Source of the DNA: SCUN01 sp964355365
GTDB lineage: Bacteria > Acidobacteriota > Vicinamibacteria > Vicinamibacterales > SCN-69-37
DNA length: 12,866 nucleotides
Direction: 5' to 3'
Assembly: GCA_964355365.1 (NCBI GenBank)
Contig: CAYHEX010000091.1
Coordinates: 1 to 12,866, forward strand
Under the pieces are notes generated by a model, which was not told where the DNA came from, ran no database searches, and saw only the letters and a list, made by a program, of their open reading frames with translations. This document shows positions 7,452-12,866 of this stretch, piece after piece; positions within the stretch are counted from its first letter, which is position 1; every line of letters begins with the position of its first letter. The translations under genes and the position numbers were made by a program.

Positions 7452-7470
7452 GGACGATATGCTAGCGCAG
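7452..7470. promoter_or_regulatory. Candidate symmetric bidirectional promoter, mazG / MBL hydrolase
   Basis: Only 20 bases separate the two divergent start codons. They contain TATGCTA (7458-7464), which reads as a -10 on both strands: TATGCT on + (7458-7463) and TAGCAT on - (7464-7459), both of the TAnnnT type. Transcription starting about 7 bases downstream would begin at about 7470 on +, the GTG itself, and at about 7452 on -, 3 bases before the mazG ATG. The two starts would be about 18 bases apart, the spacing expected when two -10 elements overlap back to back. No good -35 is visible on either strand. The heptamer is seen; promoter activity is inferred. Confidence 0.5.
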
Positions 7471-8240
7471 TGAACGTGCTCTTTCTCGGAACCGGGACGT
7501 CGCATGGCGTGCCGATGATCGGTTGCGATTGCGCGGTCTGCCGCTCGACCGATCCTCATGACACCCGACTGCGGCCGTCGATCTACGTTACCGCAGACGA
7601 CGGCACGCGCATCCTGGTGGACACCACGCCGGACTTTCGCGCGCAGGCCCTGGCGCACGACATCCGGCGAGTCGATGCGGTGCTCTACACGCACACGCAC
7701 GCGGACCACATCCTCGGCCTGGATGAACTGCGGCGCTTCAATCACATGACGCGTCAGCCGGTTCCGCTGTTTGGCGATGCGTTCTCGCTTTCGGAGTTGC
7801 GCCGCACGTTCGCGTATGCCTTCGAGACGCCGGCTCAGCAGGGCGGCGGCGTGCCGCACCTGCAGCTCTGGGCCCTGACTGGCGGCGCGTTTACGATCGG
7901 GCGCCAGGAAATTGTTCCGGTGCCGGTGCGCCACGGCGACCGGATGATCCTCGGATTCAGGTTCGGGCGCGTCGCGTACCTGACCGACTGTAACCACGTG
8001 CCCGCGTCTTCGCTCGCGCTGCTCGGCGGACTCGACGTGCTGGTGCTCGATGCCCTCCGGCATCGGCCGCACCCCACGCACTTCAGTGTGCCGGAAGCTC
8101 TTGAGGTCGCGGCGGCGGTCGGCGCCCGCCAGACCTACTTCACCCACATTTGCCACGATCTGGCGCATGCCGCCACCTCCGCGTCGCTTCCCGCGGGCGT
8201 GGCTCTCGCGTACGATGGGCTCTCGATTGATGTCTCATGA
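7470..8240 (+). CDS. PhnP-like metallo-beta-lactamase-fold hydrolase
   Basis: The 256-aa protein opens with FLGTGTSHGVP, then GCDCAVC (Cys19, Cys21, Cys24), the structural zinc-site pattern of PhnP-like phosphodiesterases. VDTTPDFR and the metal motif THTHADH (His75, His77, Asp79, His80) follow. Later features include LTDCNHVP and a C-terminal FTHICHDLAH. This subgroup (PhnP/RNase Z-like MBL proteins) is widespread and mostly uncharacterised; PhnP cleaves phosphoribosyl cyclic phosphate, but no phn genes are present here, so the substrate is open. I chose GTG 7470 because the fold begins directly there and a -10-like TATGCT ends 6 bases upstream. The in-frame GTG at 7428 would add 14 non-conserved residues and run into mazG. 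The gene overlaps ribF by ATGA. Confidence 0.88.
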   Translation: MNVLFLGTGTSHGVPMIGCDCAVCRSTDPHDTRLRPSIYVTADDGTRILVDTTPDFRAQALAHDIRRVDAVLYTHTHADHILGLDELRRFNHMTRQPVPLFGDAFSLSELRRTFAYAFETPAQQGGGVPHLQLWALTGGAFTIGRQEIVPVPVRHGDRMILGFRFGRVAYLTDCNHVPASSLALLGGLDVLVLDALRHRPHPTHFSVPEALEVAAAVGARQTYFTHICHDLAHAATSASLPAGVALAYDGLSIDVS

Positions 8241-9166
8241 ACGTCGTCTATTTTCCTGACTCGCAGCGGCCGAAATGGCGGACGCCGATTGTGGCGTTAG
8301 GCAACTTCGATGGCCTGCACCGCGGGCACCAGCGGATTCTGGAGCGCGTGAAGCGGTCGGCGGCCGAGCATGGCGGCACTTCGGTGGCGCTCACGTTCGA
8401 TCCCCATCCTCCGCAAGTGCTGCGGCCCGAGAAGGCGCCGAAGCTGTTGATGACGCTCGACCAGAAGCTCGAGGCCTTCGAGCGGGCTGGGATTCACAGC
8501 GTGGCCGTTGTGCGCTTCACGCCGGATCTGGCGCGGTGGGAGCCCGAGCTGTTCGTGGACACCGTGTTGATTGACTGGCTCGACGTCAGTGAAGTGTGGG
8601 TCGGGGCGAACTTTCTGTTTGGGCGTGAGCGGGCCGGGACTTACACCCTGCTCAAGGCGCTCGGTGAGGACCGCGGTTTCCGCGCTGACAAGATCGACCC
8701 GGTGTTCTACAAAGACTTCGTGGTGTCGAGCACGCGAATCCGGCGACTCGTGAGCGAAGGCCGTGTGGATGAGGCCGCGGCGCTGCTGGGCCATCAGTTC
8801 TTTCTCGATGGCGTCGTCGTCAAAGGGGATCAGCGTGGCCGGACGCTGGGGTTCCCGACGGCGAATCTGCAGACGATGAATCAGCTGCTGCCGGCGTATG
8901 GGGTCTACGCCACGATTGCCATCATCGATGGGGTCTACCATCCGGCCGTGACCAATGTCGGCGTCCGGCCTACGATCGGGGGCGACACGCCCATGGTTGA
9001 AACGTTTCTGCTCGAACACTCGGCCGACCTGTATGGCCAGTCGATGCGGCTGTCGTTTGTGGCCAGGCTGCGCGAAGAGAAGAAGTTCGACTCCCTGGCG
9101 GCCTTGAGCCTGCAACTGACGGCCGACGCCGCCCTGGCCAGCCGATTGCTCCGGCAGTGCGACTGA
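8237..9166 (+). CDS. ribF: Bifunctional riboflavin kinase / FAD synthetase
   Basis: This 309-aa enzyme phosphorylates riboflavin to FMN and adenylylates FMN to FAD in the cytoplasm. The N-terminal FAD synthetase (nucleotidyltransferase) half shows GNFDGLHRGH (22-31), FDPHPPQVLRP and VGANFLFGRERAG, and ends with SSTRIR (164-169). The C-terminal riboflavin kinase half has RGRTLGFPTAN (200-210), PAYGVYA, NVGVRPT and VETFLLE. The length is normal for bacterial RibF. The ATG lies inside the last codons of the upstream hydrolase gene (ATGA overlap), implying translational coupling and one transcript from the 7458 promoter. No FMN riboswitch-like leader could fit, as there is no untranslated space upstream. 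Confidence 0.96.
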   Translation: MNVVYFPDSQRPKWRTPIVALGNFDGLHRGHQRILERVKRSAAEHGGTSVALTFDPHPPQVLRPEKAPKLLMTLDQKLEAFERAGIHSVAVVRFTPDLARWEPELFVDTVLIDWLDVSEVWVGANFLFGRERAGTYTLLKALGEDRGFRADKIDPVFYKDFVVSSTRIRRLVSEGRVDEAAALLGHQFFLDGVVVKGDQRGRTLGFPTANLQTMNQLLPAYGVYATIAIIDGVYHPAVTNVGVRPTIGGDTPMVETFLLEHSADLYGQSMRLSFVARLREEKKFDSLAALSLQLTADAALASRLLRQCD

Positions 9167-9180
9167 TGGTGCGTAGCCGG

Positions 9181-9211
9181 TCCGGCCGGATTTGCCCCCT
9201 ATAATTAGGGG
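9181..9211 (+). promoter_or_regulatory. Consensus -10 with overlapping inverted repeat, likely leaderless promoter
   Basis: A perfect TATAAT (9200-9205) ends exactly 6 bases before the ATG at 9212, so the transcript should begin at or next to the start codon. It lies inside a perfect inverted repeat, CCCCTA-TAAT-TAGGGG (9196-9211). Just upstream is a second perfect palindrome, TCCGGCCGGA (9181-9190), covering the area between the expected -35 and the -10. No -35 consensus is present near 9177-9182. The 9196-9211 repeat could be a repressor site over the -10 and start. AGGGG touches the ATG, too close to work as a normal Shine-Dalgarno sequence. Palindrome and -10 are seen; regulation is inferred. 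Confidence 0.6.
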
Positions 9212-9484
9212 ATGCTCCCGTCGTTCCAATTGTCCGTGCCGGCCGACGCCCGGTATCGCGTGCTCGCGCCGGAAGTGTCGGCCAAGTACGCCGCGCTGGC
9301 TGGTTGTTCCGAAGATGATGCGAAGGCCGTCCTGGCGGAGGTCGAGCGCGCCACCGCCCGGCTGGCTGCGGCGGGCGACGACATCGCTCTGGTGTTGGCC
9401 GCCGACGCCGGAGGATTGCTGGTCACGATGACCTGCGGTGCGCACACCGAGACCGTGCGTCGCGATCTTCCAGCAGGCACCTAG
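9212..9484 (+). CDS. Uncharacterised 90-aa protein, possible degenerate anti-sigma-kinase (GHKL) fold
   Basis: I do not recognise a specific family. The predicted order is a short strand (FQLSVPA, 5-11), a helix (about 16-31), a helix beginning SEDDAKAV and running to about 54, and two strands (IALVLAA and LLVTMTC, about 58-75). This resembles the first part of RsbW/SpoIIAB-like anti-sigma kinases (strand, D-A-x-x-R turn, S-E-D-D-A helix). However, the E-x-x-x-N box region reads EVERATARLA with no Asn, and the glycine-rich ATP-lid part is absent, so kinase activity is unlikely. The protein is acidic and soluble with no signal peptide or membrane segment. It follows ribF after 45 bases and precedes cysS by 6. 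GC and codon use look like its neighbours, and the strong -10 supports a real gene. Confidence 0.7.
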   Translation: MLPSFQLSVPADARYRVLAPEVSAKYAALAGCSEDDAKAVLAEVERATARLAAAGDDIALVLAADAGGLLVTMTCGAHTETVRRDLPAGT

Positions 9485-9490
9485 CCGATC

Positions 9491-10903
9491 ATGCGCCTCT
9501 ATAACACTCTGACCCGCACCGAAGAGGAGTTCCGCCCGGCCGACGGCAAGACCGTCCGGATGTACACGTGCGGTCTCACGGTCTATGCGCGCGGCCATAT
9601 CGGCAATTTCCGGACGTTTCTTGTGCAGGATCTCCTGCGGCGCACGCTGCGCCACCAGGAGGGGTACGAGATGCGGCACGTCCGCAATTTCACGGACGTC
9701 GACGACAAGACGATCAAGGGCGCGACTGAGGCGGGTGTCCCGCTGCTCGAGTACACCCAGCGCTGGATCGACGCCTTCGACGAGGATTCCAAAGCGCTCG
9801 GTCTGGAGCCGGTCGAAGCCAGTCCGCGTGCCACTGAAGACGCGAACCTGCAGGCCATGAGCGACATGATTCAAGCGCTCACCGAACGCGGCCACACCTA
9901 CGAATCCGACGGCTCCATCTACTTCAAGATCGCCACGCTGCCGGACTACGGCAAGCTCGCGCATCTCGATCACGAGGGGATGCAGGCCGGCGCCCGCATC
10001 GACGCCGACACGTACGCGAAGGACGACGCGCGCGACTTCGTGTTGTGGAAGGCCACCAAGCCGGGCGAGCCGACGTGGGACAAGGGCTGCGGGCCGGGTC
10101 GGCCGGGCTGGCACATCGAATGCTCGGCCATGGCGCTTCGCCTGCTCGGGGAGCCGCCGATTGACATTCATGGCGGCGGGATCGACCTGGTGTTTCCGCA
10201 CCACGAGAATGAGATCGCGCAGGCGGAGGGCGCCACGGGCAAGCCGTTCGCGCGGTTCTGGGTGCACTCGGAGTTCCTGAATCTCGACCACGAGAAGATG
10301 TCGAAGTCGCTCGGGAACGTCTACACGGTGCGCGACATCATCGACCGTGGGTTCCGGCCATCGGCGCTGCGTTATCTACTGCTGTCCGTGCACTACCGGA
10401 AGCAGTTGATGTTCAGTTTCGACATTCTGGCCCAGGCCGAGGCCGCGTTGACGCGCCTGTCCGACTTTCTGGTTCGCGTCCGCGGCGTTCAGGCCGGCGA
10501 GGCGCACGCCGACATTGCCCCGCGCATCGAGCAGGCTCGGACCGAGTTCCGCGCCCGGATGGGGTCGGACCTCAATGCCCCTGGGGCGCTCGGCGTGGTG
10601 TTCGAACTCGTGCGCGAGATGAACGCGGCGATGGACGCCGGCCAGTTGGGGGCGTCCGACGCGGCGGCCATTCTGACCGCATTTGACGAATTTGATCGCG
10701 TGCTGGGGGTGTTAGGCCTGCGGCGCGTGGAGGACGCGGCTCCGCCCGTGCCCGCCGACGAGATCGAGCAACTCATGGCGGAACGCCGCGACGCCCGTCG
10801 CGCGCGCAACTTTGCCCGCGCAGACCAGATCCGTCTGGATCTCGAAGGCCGCGGCATTATTCTGGAAGACTCAGCAAGCGGCACACGCTGGAAGAGGAAG
10901 TAA
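9491..10903 (+). CDS. cysS: Cysteinyl-tRNA synthetase
   Basis: This 470-aa class I aminoacyl-tRNA synthetase charges tRNA-Cys with cysteine and is of usual length. The HIGH-type motif is HIGN (36-39), and KMSKS lies at 269-273. The catalytic zinc site that selects cysteine is complete: Cys27 in YTCGLTVY, Cys211 in GWHIECSAM, and His237 and Glu241 in FPHHENE. NFTDVDDK and DFVLWK motifs are present. The C-terminal helical and anticodon-binding region ends with ARNFARADQIR and DSASGTRWKRK, as in other bacterial CysRS. It begins 6 bases after the 90-aa gene with no obvious Shine-Dalgarno sequence, so it is probably read from the 9200 promoter. The stop overlaps the next start as TAATG (10901-10905), suggesting coupled translation. 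Confidence 0.96.
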   Translation: MRLYNTLTRTEEEFRPADGKTVRMYTCGLTVYARGHIGNFRTFLVQDLLRRTLRHQEGYEMRHVRNFTDVDDKTIKGATEAGVPLLEYTQRWIDAFDEDSKALGLEPVEASPRATEDANLQAMSDMIQALTERGHTYESDGSIYFKIATLPDYGKLAHLDHEGMQAGARIDADTYAKDDARDFVLWKATKPGEPTWDKGCGPGRPGWHIECSAMALRLLGEPPIDIHGGGIDLVFPHHENEIAQAEGATGKPFARFWVHSEFLNLDHEKMSKSLGNVYTVRDIIDRGFRPSALRYLLLSVHYRKQLMFSFDILAQAEAALTRLSDFLVRVRGVQAGEAHADIAPRIEQARTEFRARMGSDLNAPGALGVVFELVREMNAAMDAGQLGASDAAAILTAFDEFDRVLGVLGLRRVEDAAPPVPADEIEQLMAERRDARRARNFARADQIRLDLEGRGIILEDSASGTRWKRK

Positions 10904-12234
10904 TGGCGATCCCCGAAATTAAGACCGCACTACCGGGCCCGAAGGCCGCGGCGATCATCGCGCGCGACAAGGCGCGCGTGTCGCCGTCGTACACGCGCGA
11001 CTATCCGTTCGTCATGGCGAAGGGCCAGGGCGCGGTGGTGGAGGACGTGGACGGGAATGTGTTTCTCGACTGTGCGGCCGGGATTGCGGTTACCGGAACC
11101 GGTCACTCGCATCCGACGGTCGTCAACGCGATCGTCGAGCAGGTGCACAAATACCTGCACATGTCCGGCACGGACTTCTACTACGAGCCGCAGGTGGAAC
11201 TGGCCGAGAAGATCGCCGACCTCGTGCCGATCCCGGGCGAGGTGAAGGCGTTCTTCAGCAACTCGGGGACGGAAGCGAACGAAGCCGCGATCAAGATGAC
11301 GCGGTACCACACCAAGCGCGTCAACATCATTGCGTTTCTCGGGTCGTTTCACGGCCGGTCGCTGGGCTCGCTCGCGCTCACGTCCAGCCGCGCGGTGCAG
11401 CGCACCGGCTTCGGGCCAATGATGCCGGGCGTGTTCCACGCGCCGTACGGCAACTGCTATCGCTGTCCCGTGGGCCTGAAACCAGAGACCTGCCAGGCGG
11501 AGTGTCTGAATTTCGTTGAAGACCAGATCCTGGTGCACTTGGTGTCGCCCGAGGAAGTCGCCGCCGTGATGGTCGAGCCGATTCAGGGTGAGGGCGGGTA
11601 TGTCGTGCCCGCCAAGGTGTTCCACCAGCGGCTGCGGGCGCTCACGCAGAAGCACGGGATCATGCTCATTGCCGATGAAGTGCAGTCGGGCATGGGACGC
11701 ACGGGCAAGATGTTCGCGTGTGAGCATTTCGGCCTCGAGCCCGACGTCATCAGCATCGCGAAGGGCATTGCGTCGGGGCTGCCGCTCGGCATCACCGCGG
11801 CGCGCGCCGACGTGATGGACTGGAAGCCGGGCGCACATGCCAGCACGTTCGGGGGCAACCCCGTCAGCTGTGCGGCCGCCTTGGCCACGATCAGCGTGTT
11901 GAAGGACGGCCTGATCACGAACGCCGCGGTGGTTGGCGCGCACTTGATGGGCCGGCTCAATGGCCTCAAGGAGAAATACGCGCTGATCGGCGACGTGCGC
12001 GGGCACGGCCTGATGATCGGCGTCGAGCTAGTGCGCGACCGCGTCACCAAGGAACGCGCCACGACTGAACGCGATCAGATCGTGCAGGAGATGTTCACGC
12101 GCGGCGTGCTGATTCTTGGCGCAGGCCGCAACGCCCTGCGCTTTGCGCCGCCGCTCGTGCTGTCGACCGATCAGGCAGACGCCATCGTCGACATCTTCGA
12201 GCAGGCGCTCAGGATCGTCACCGCAAAGACATAG
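10903..12234 (+). CDS. Class III PLP aminotransferase, acetylornithine/4-aminobutyrate type
   Basis: The 443-aa protein is a fold-type I PLP enzyme of the ornithine/4-aminobutyrate aminotransferase group. NSGTEANEAAIK forms the cofactor phosphate region, Asp258 in IADEVQSG contacts the pyridine nitrogen, and Lys287 in SIAKGIASGLPLG is the Schiff-base lysine; STFGGNP follows. The N-terminus (PGPKAAAI, SPSYTRDYPFVMAKG) matches the broad acetylornithine aminotransferase family of archaea and deep bacterial lineages, some members of which act as GABA transaminases or amino-acid racemases. Substrate is therefore unresolved and I give no symbol. A four-Cys cluster, Cys185, 188, 197 and 201, sits in a loop (NCYRCPVG to CQAEC) and could bind metal. 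AGAGGA (10893-10898) is a good Shine-Dalgarno sequence for the ATG that overlaps the cysS stop. Confidence 0.9.
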   Translation: MAIPEIKTALPGPKAAAIIARDKARVSPSYTRDYPFVMAKGQGAVVEDVDGNVFLDCAAGIAVTGTGHSHPTVVNAIVEQVHKYLHMSGTDFYYEPQVELAEKIADLVPIPGEVKAFFSNSGTEANEAAIKMTRYHTKRVNIIAFLGSFHGRSLGSLALTSSRAVQRTGFGPMMPGVFHAPYGNCYRCPVGLKPETCQAECLNFVEDQILVHLVSPEEVAAVMVEPIQGEGGYVVPAKVFHQRLRALTQKHGIMLIADEVQSGMGRTGKMFACEHFGLEPDVISIAKGIASGLPLGITAARADVMDWKPGAHASTFGGNPVSCAAALATISVLKDGLITNAAVVGAHLMGRLNGLKEKYALIGDVRGHGLMIGVELVRDRVTKERATTERDQIVQEMFTRGVLILGAGRNALRFAPPLVLSTDQADAIVDIFEQALRIVTAKT

Positions 12235-12253
12235 CGCTCGTGCCGGCGGGGCT

Positions 12254-12289
12254 GCGGGTGTGCGGGTGGCGCAAAGACCGCACGCCTGC
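12254..12289 (+). terminator. GC-rich stem-loop after the aminotransferase gene
   Basis: GCGGGTGTGCGG (12254-12265) can pair with CCGCACGCCTGC (12278-12289) to give a 12-bp stem with two G-U wobbles and a 12-base loop. It begins 19 bases after the stop codon at 12234. No T-run follows, so it is not a classical intrinsic terminator. It could be a U-less terminator, an mRNA 3'-end stabiliser, or chance in GC-rich sequence. Confidence 0.35.
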
Positions 12290-12318
12290 CGGTGGCTTCG
12301 GACTGGCACGGCCGTTGC

Positions 12319-12330
12319 TATATCCACGGC
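12319..12330 (+). promoter_or_regulatory. Candidate -10 of a leaderless yraN transcript
   Basis: TATATC (12319-12324) ends 6 bases before GTG 12331, the same geometry as the elements at 7458 and 9200. A weak TTCGGA (12297-12302) could be the -35 with a 16-base spacer. If used, the transcript starts at the GTG and the upstream in-frame GTG (12292) is not translated. Confidence 0.42.
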
Positions 12331-12705
12331 GTGACTGTGCTGCCGTACCGGCAATTGATCGGCAAGAAAGGCGAGGATCTCGCCTGCCAGGAACTCGAGC
12401 GGCGCGGTCATCGGATTCTGGCGCGCCGATATCGCACCCGTTTCGGGGAGATCGACATCATCTCGGAGATCGACGAGATGGTGGTATTTGTCGAAGTGAA
12501 AGCGCGCAGCTCCAATCGATTCGGCGAGGCCGCCGATCAGATTCCGGCCTGGAAGCAGCGACGGATCGCGGCCATGGCGCTTGACTATCTGGCCTTTGCC
12601 GATCGTTTGAATGACGACTGCCGGTTCGACGTGGTGGCGATCGACGGCGTGGGGACGGCGTCCGAACGGCTCCGCGTGATCGAGGGGGCGTTTCTGGCGC
12701 ATTGA
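12331..12705 (+). CDS. yraN: YraN family (UPF0102) endonuclease-like protein
   Basis: This 124-aa protein is a UPF0102/YraN member with a restriction-endonuclease-like fold of uncertain function. GKKGEDLACQELERRGHRIL (11-30) is the helical start. GEIDII (39-44) and FVEVKAR (53-59) give the Glu40/Asp42/Glu55/Lys57 set typical of PD-(D/E)XK nucleases, so the site looks intact. The fold ends in RFDVVAID, as in the family. I chose GTG 12331 because family members begin a few residues before GxxGE and a -10-like hexamer lies 6 bases upstream. The in-frame GTG at 12292 would add 13 residues without family character and would lie inside the presumed promoter. It is separated from the aminotransferase by 96 bases that hold a stem-loop and the promoter. 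Confidence 0.88.
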   Translation: MTVLPYRQLIGKKGEDLACQELERRGHRILARRYRTRFGEIDIISEIDEMVVFVEVKARSSNRFGEAADQIPAWKQRRIAAMALDYLAFADRLNDDCRFDVVAIDGVGTASERLRVIEGAFLAH

Positions 12706-12730
12706 TCGCTGATGCGATAGGGTAGAGGTG

Positions 12731-12753
12731 ACCCGTGAGGAACGTTCGCGGGT
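12731..12753 (+). terminator. Short stem-loop between yraN and tRNA-Gly
   Basis: ACCCGTG (12731-12737) pairs with CGCGGGT (12747-12753) through one G-U wobble around a 9-base loop. GGGT at 12720-12723 could compete for the same ACCC, giving an alternative smaller hairpin. There is no T-run after it. It may close the yraN transcript; support is weak. Confidence 0.25.
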
Positions 12754-12766
12754 AGCGTGTTCCCAG

Positions 12767-12796
12767 TTGATCCGAGGCGTGGTGTTTGTATACACT
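12767..12796 (+). promoter_or_regulatory. Sigma-70-type promoter of tRNA-Gly
   Basis: TTGATC (12767-12772) is followed after 16 bases by TATACA (12789-12794), or after 18 bases by TACACT (12791-12796). Either pair is a plausible -35/-10, with a start near 12801-12803, about 10 bases before the tRNA. The fit to a stable-RNA promoter immediately upstream of a tRNA makes this the most conventional promoter in the window. Confidence 0.58.
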
Positions 12797-12811
12797 CAAC
12801 TGTCTGGCTGG

Positions 12812-12866
12812 GCGGGAATAACTCAGTGGTAGAGTGCGACCTTGCCAAGGTCGAAGTCGCGGGTTC
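12812..12866 (+). tRNA. tRNA-Gly (anticodon GCC), truncated by window end
   Basis: The sequence begins GCGGGAATA (acceptor strand plus positions 8-9), continues with a D-arm ACTC-AGTGGTA-GAGT and has an anticodon arm CGACC-TTGCCAA-GGTCG with anticodon GCC at 12844-12846. The variable loop and the GCGGGTTC start of the T-arm follow, and then the window ends. It matches the bacterial tRNA-Gly(GCC) pattern closely. About 20 nucleotides (rest of the T-arm, acceptor 3' strand and any CCA) lie outside. A tRNA 3' end can be an integration site, but that part is not visible. Confidence 0.95.

Noticed and set aside
7428..7469. Earlier GTG start for the PhnP-like hydrolase
   Set aside because: It overlaps the start of mazG, adds residues without family character, and lies upstream of the likely -10 element.
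7044..8168. A 374-codon - strand frame across mazG and the hydrolase
   Set aside because: It is out of frame with mazG and antisense to the hydrolase, with shadow-like composition.
8216..8300. FMN riboswitch ahead of ribF
   Set aside because: ribF overlaps the preceding gene by 4 bases, leaving no untranslated leader for an aptamer.
8297..10291. A 664-codon open frame on the - strand across ribF, the 90-aa gene and cysS
   Set aside because: It is antisense to three genes with intact motifs, is rich in Arg, Gly, His and Gln as expected of a shadow frame in GC-rich DNA, and shows no recognisable domain.
10930..12006. A 358-codon - strand frame opposite the aminotransferase
   Set aside because: It is antisense to a gene with a full PLP site and has no domain signal.
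12292..12330. Earlier GTG start for yraN
   Set aside because: The added 13 residues are not family-like and overlap the candidate -10; GTG 12331 fits the family N-terminus.
1..12866. CRISPR arrays, insertion sequences, prophage or defence genes
   Set aside because: I found no regularly spaced repeats, transposase-like or phage-like reading frames, or terminal inverted repeats with target duplications; the gene set is housekeeping and transport.

Overview
The window is a densely packed, strongly GC-rich stretch of bacterial chromosome with short or overlapping gene junctions, almost all on the + strand, and no sign of mobile DNA. Gene content and protein style fit a member of the Acidobacteriota: a Feo-type FeoB, a COG1032 radical SAM protein, and cysS next to an acetylornithine-type class III aminotransferase and yraN. 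A Vicinamibacteria-like lineage is my best guess. This is inferred from protein character only; no search was run.

Layout. (1) 1-130: C-terminal tail of an ArfB-type ribosome-rescue hydrolase. (2) 254-6606: a tight + strand run of comEC, feoA, feoB, a small Cys-rich membrane protein (probable FeoB partner) and a B12-binding-type radical SAM protein. DNA uptake, ferrous-iron uptake and an Fe-S enzyme may share one transcript. (3) 6598-7449: mazG on the - strand, overlapping the radical SAM gene tail to tail by 9 bases. (4) 7470-9166: a PhnP-like metallo-beta-lactamase-fold hydrolase and ribF, joined by a 4-base ATGA overlap and divergent from mazG. (5) 9212-12234: a 90-aa protein of unknown function, cysS and a PLP aminotransferase joined to cysS by TAATG. 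(6) 12331-12705: yraN. (7) 12812-12866: a tRNA-Gly(GCC) cut by the window edge, with a recognisable promoter.

Most genes are housekeeping: ribosome rescue, nucleotide sanitation, flavin cofactor synthesis, tRNA charging and amino-acid metabolism. I see no CRISPR array, insertion sequence, prophage, toxin-antitoxin pair or defence island.

The most interesting signal is regulatory. Three + strand genes (7470, 9212, 12331) each have a -10-like hexamer ending exactly 6 bases before the start codon, the geometry expected for leaderless mRNAs. At 7458-7464 the same hexamer sits in the symmetric heptamer TATGCTA, which reads as a -10 on both strands and could fire mazG and the divergent hydrolase together. 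At 9196-9211 the consensus TATAAT lies inside a perfect inverted repeat that abuts the start codon of the 90-aa gene, suggesting an operator. The 90-aa protein itself looks like a shortened anti-sigma-kinase fold without catalytic residues and is the best candidate here for something undescribed.
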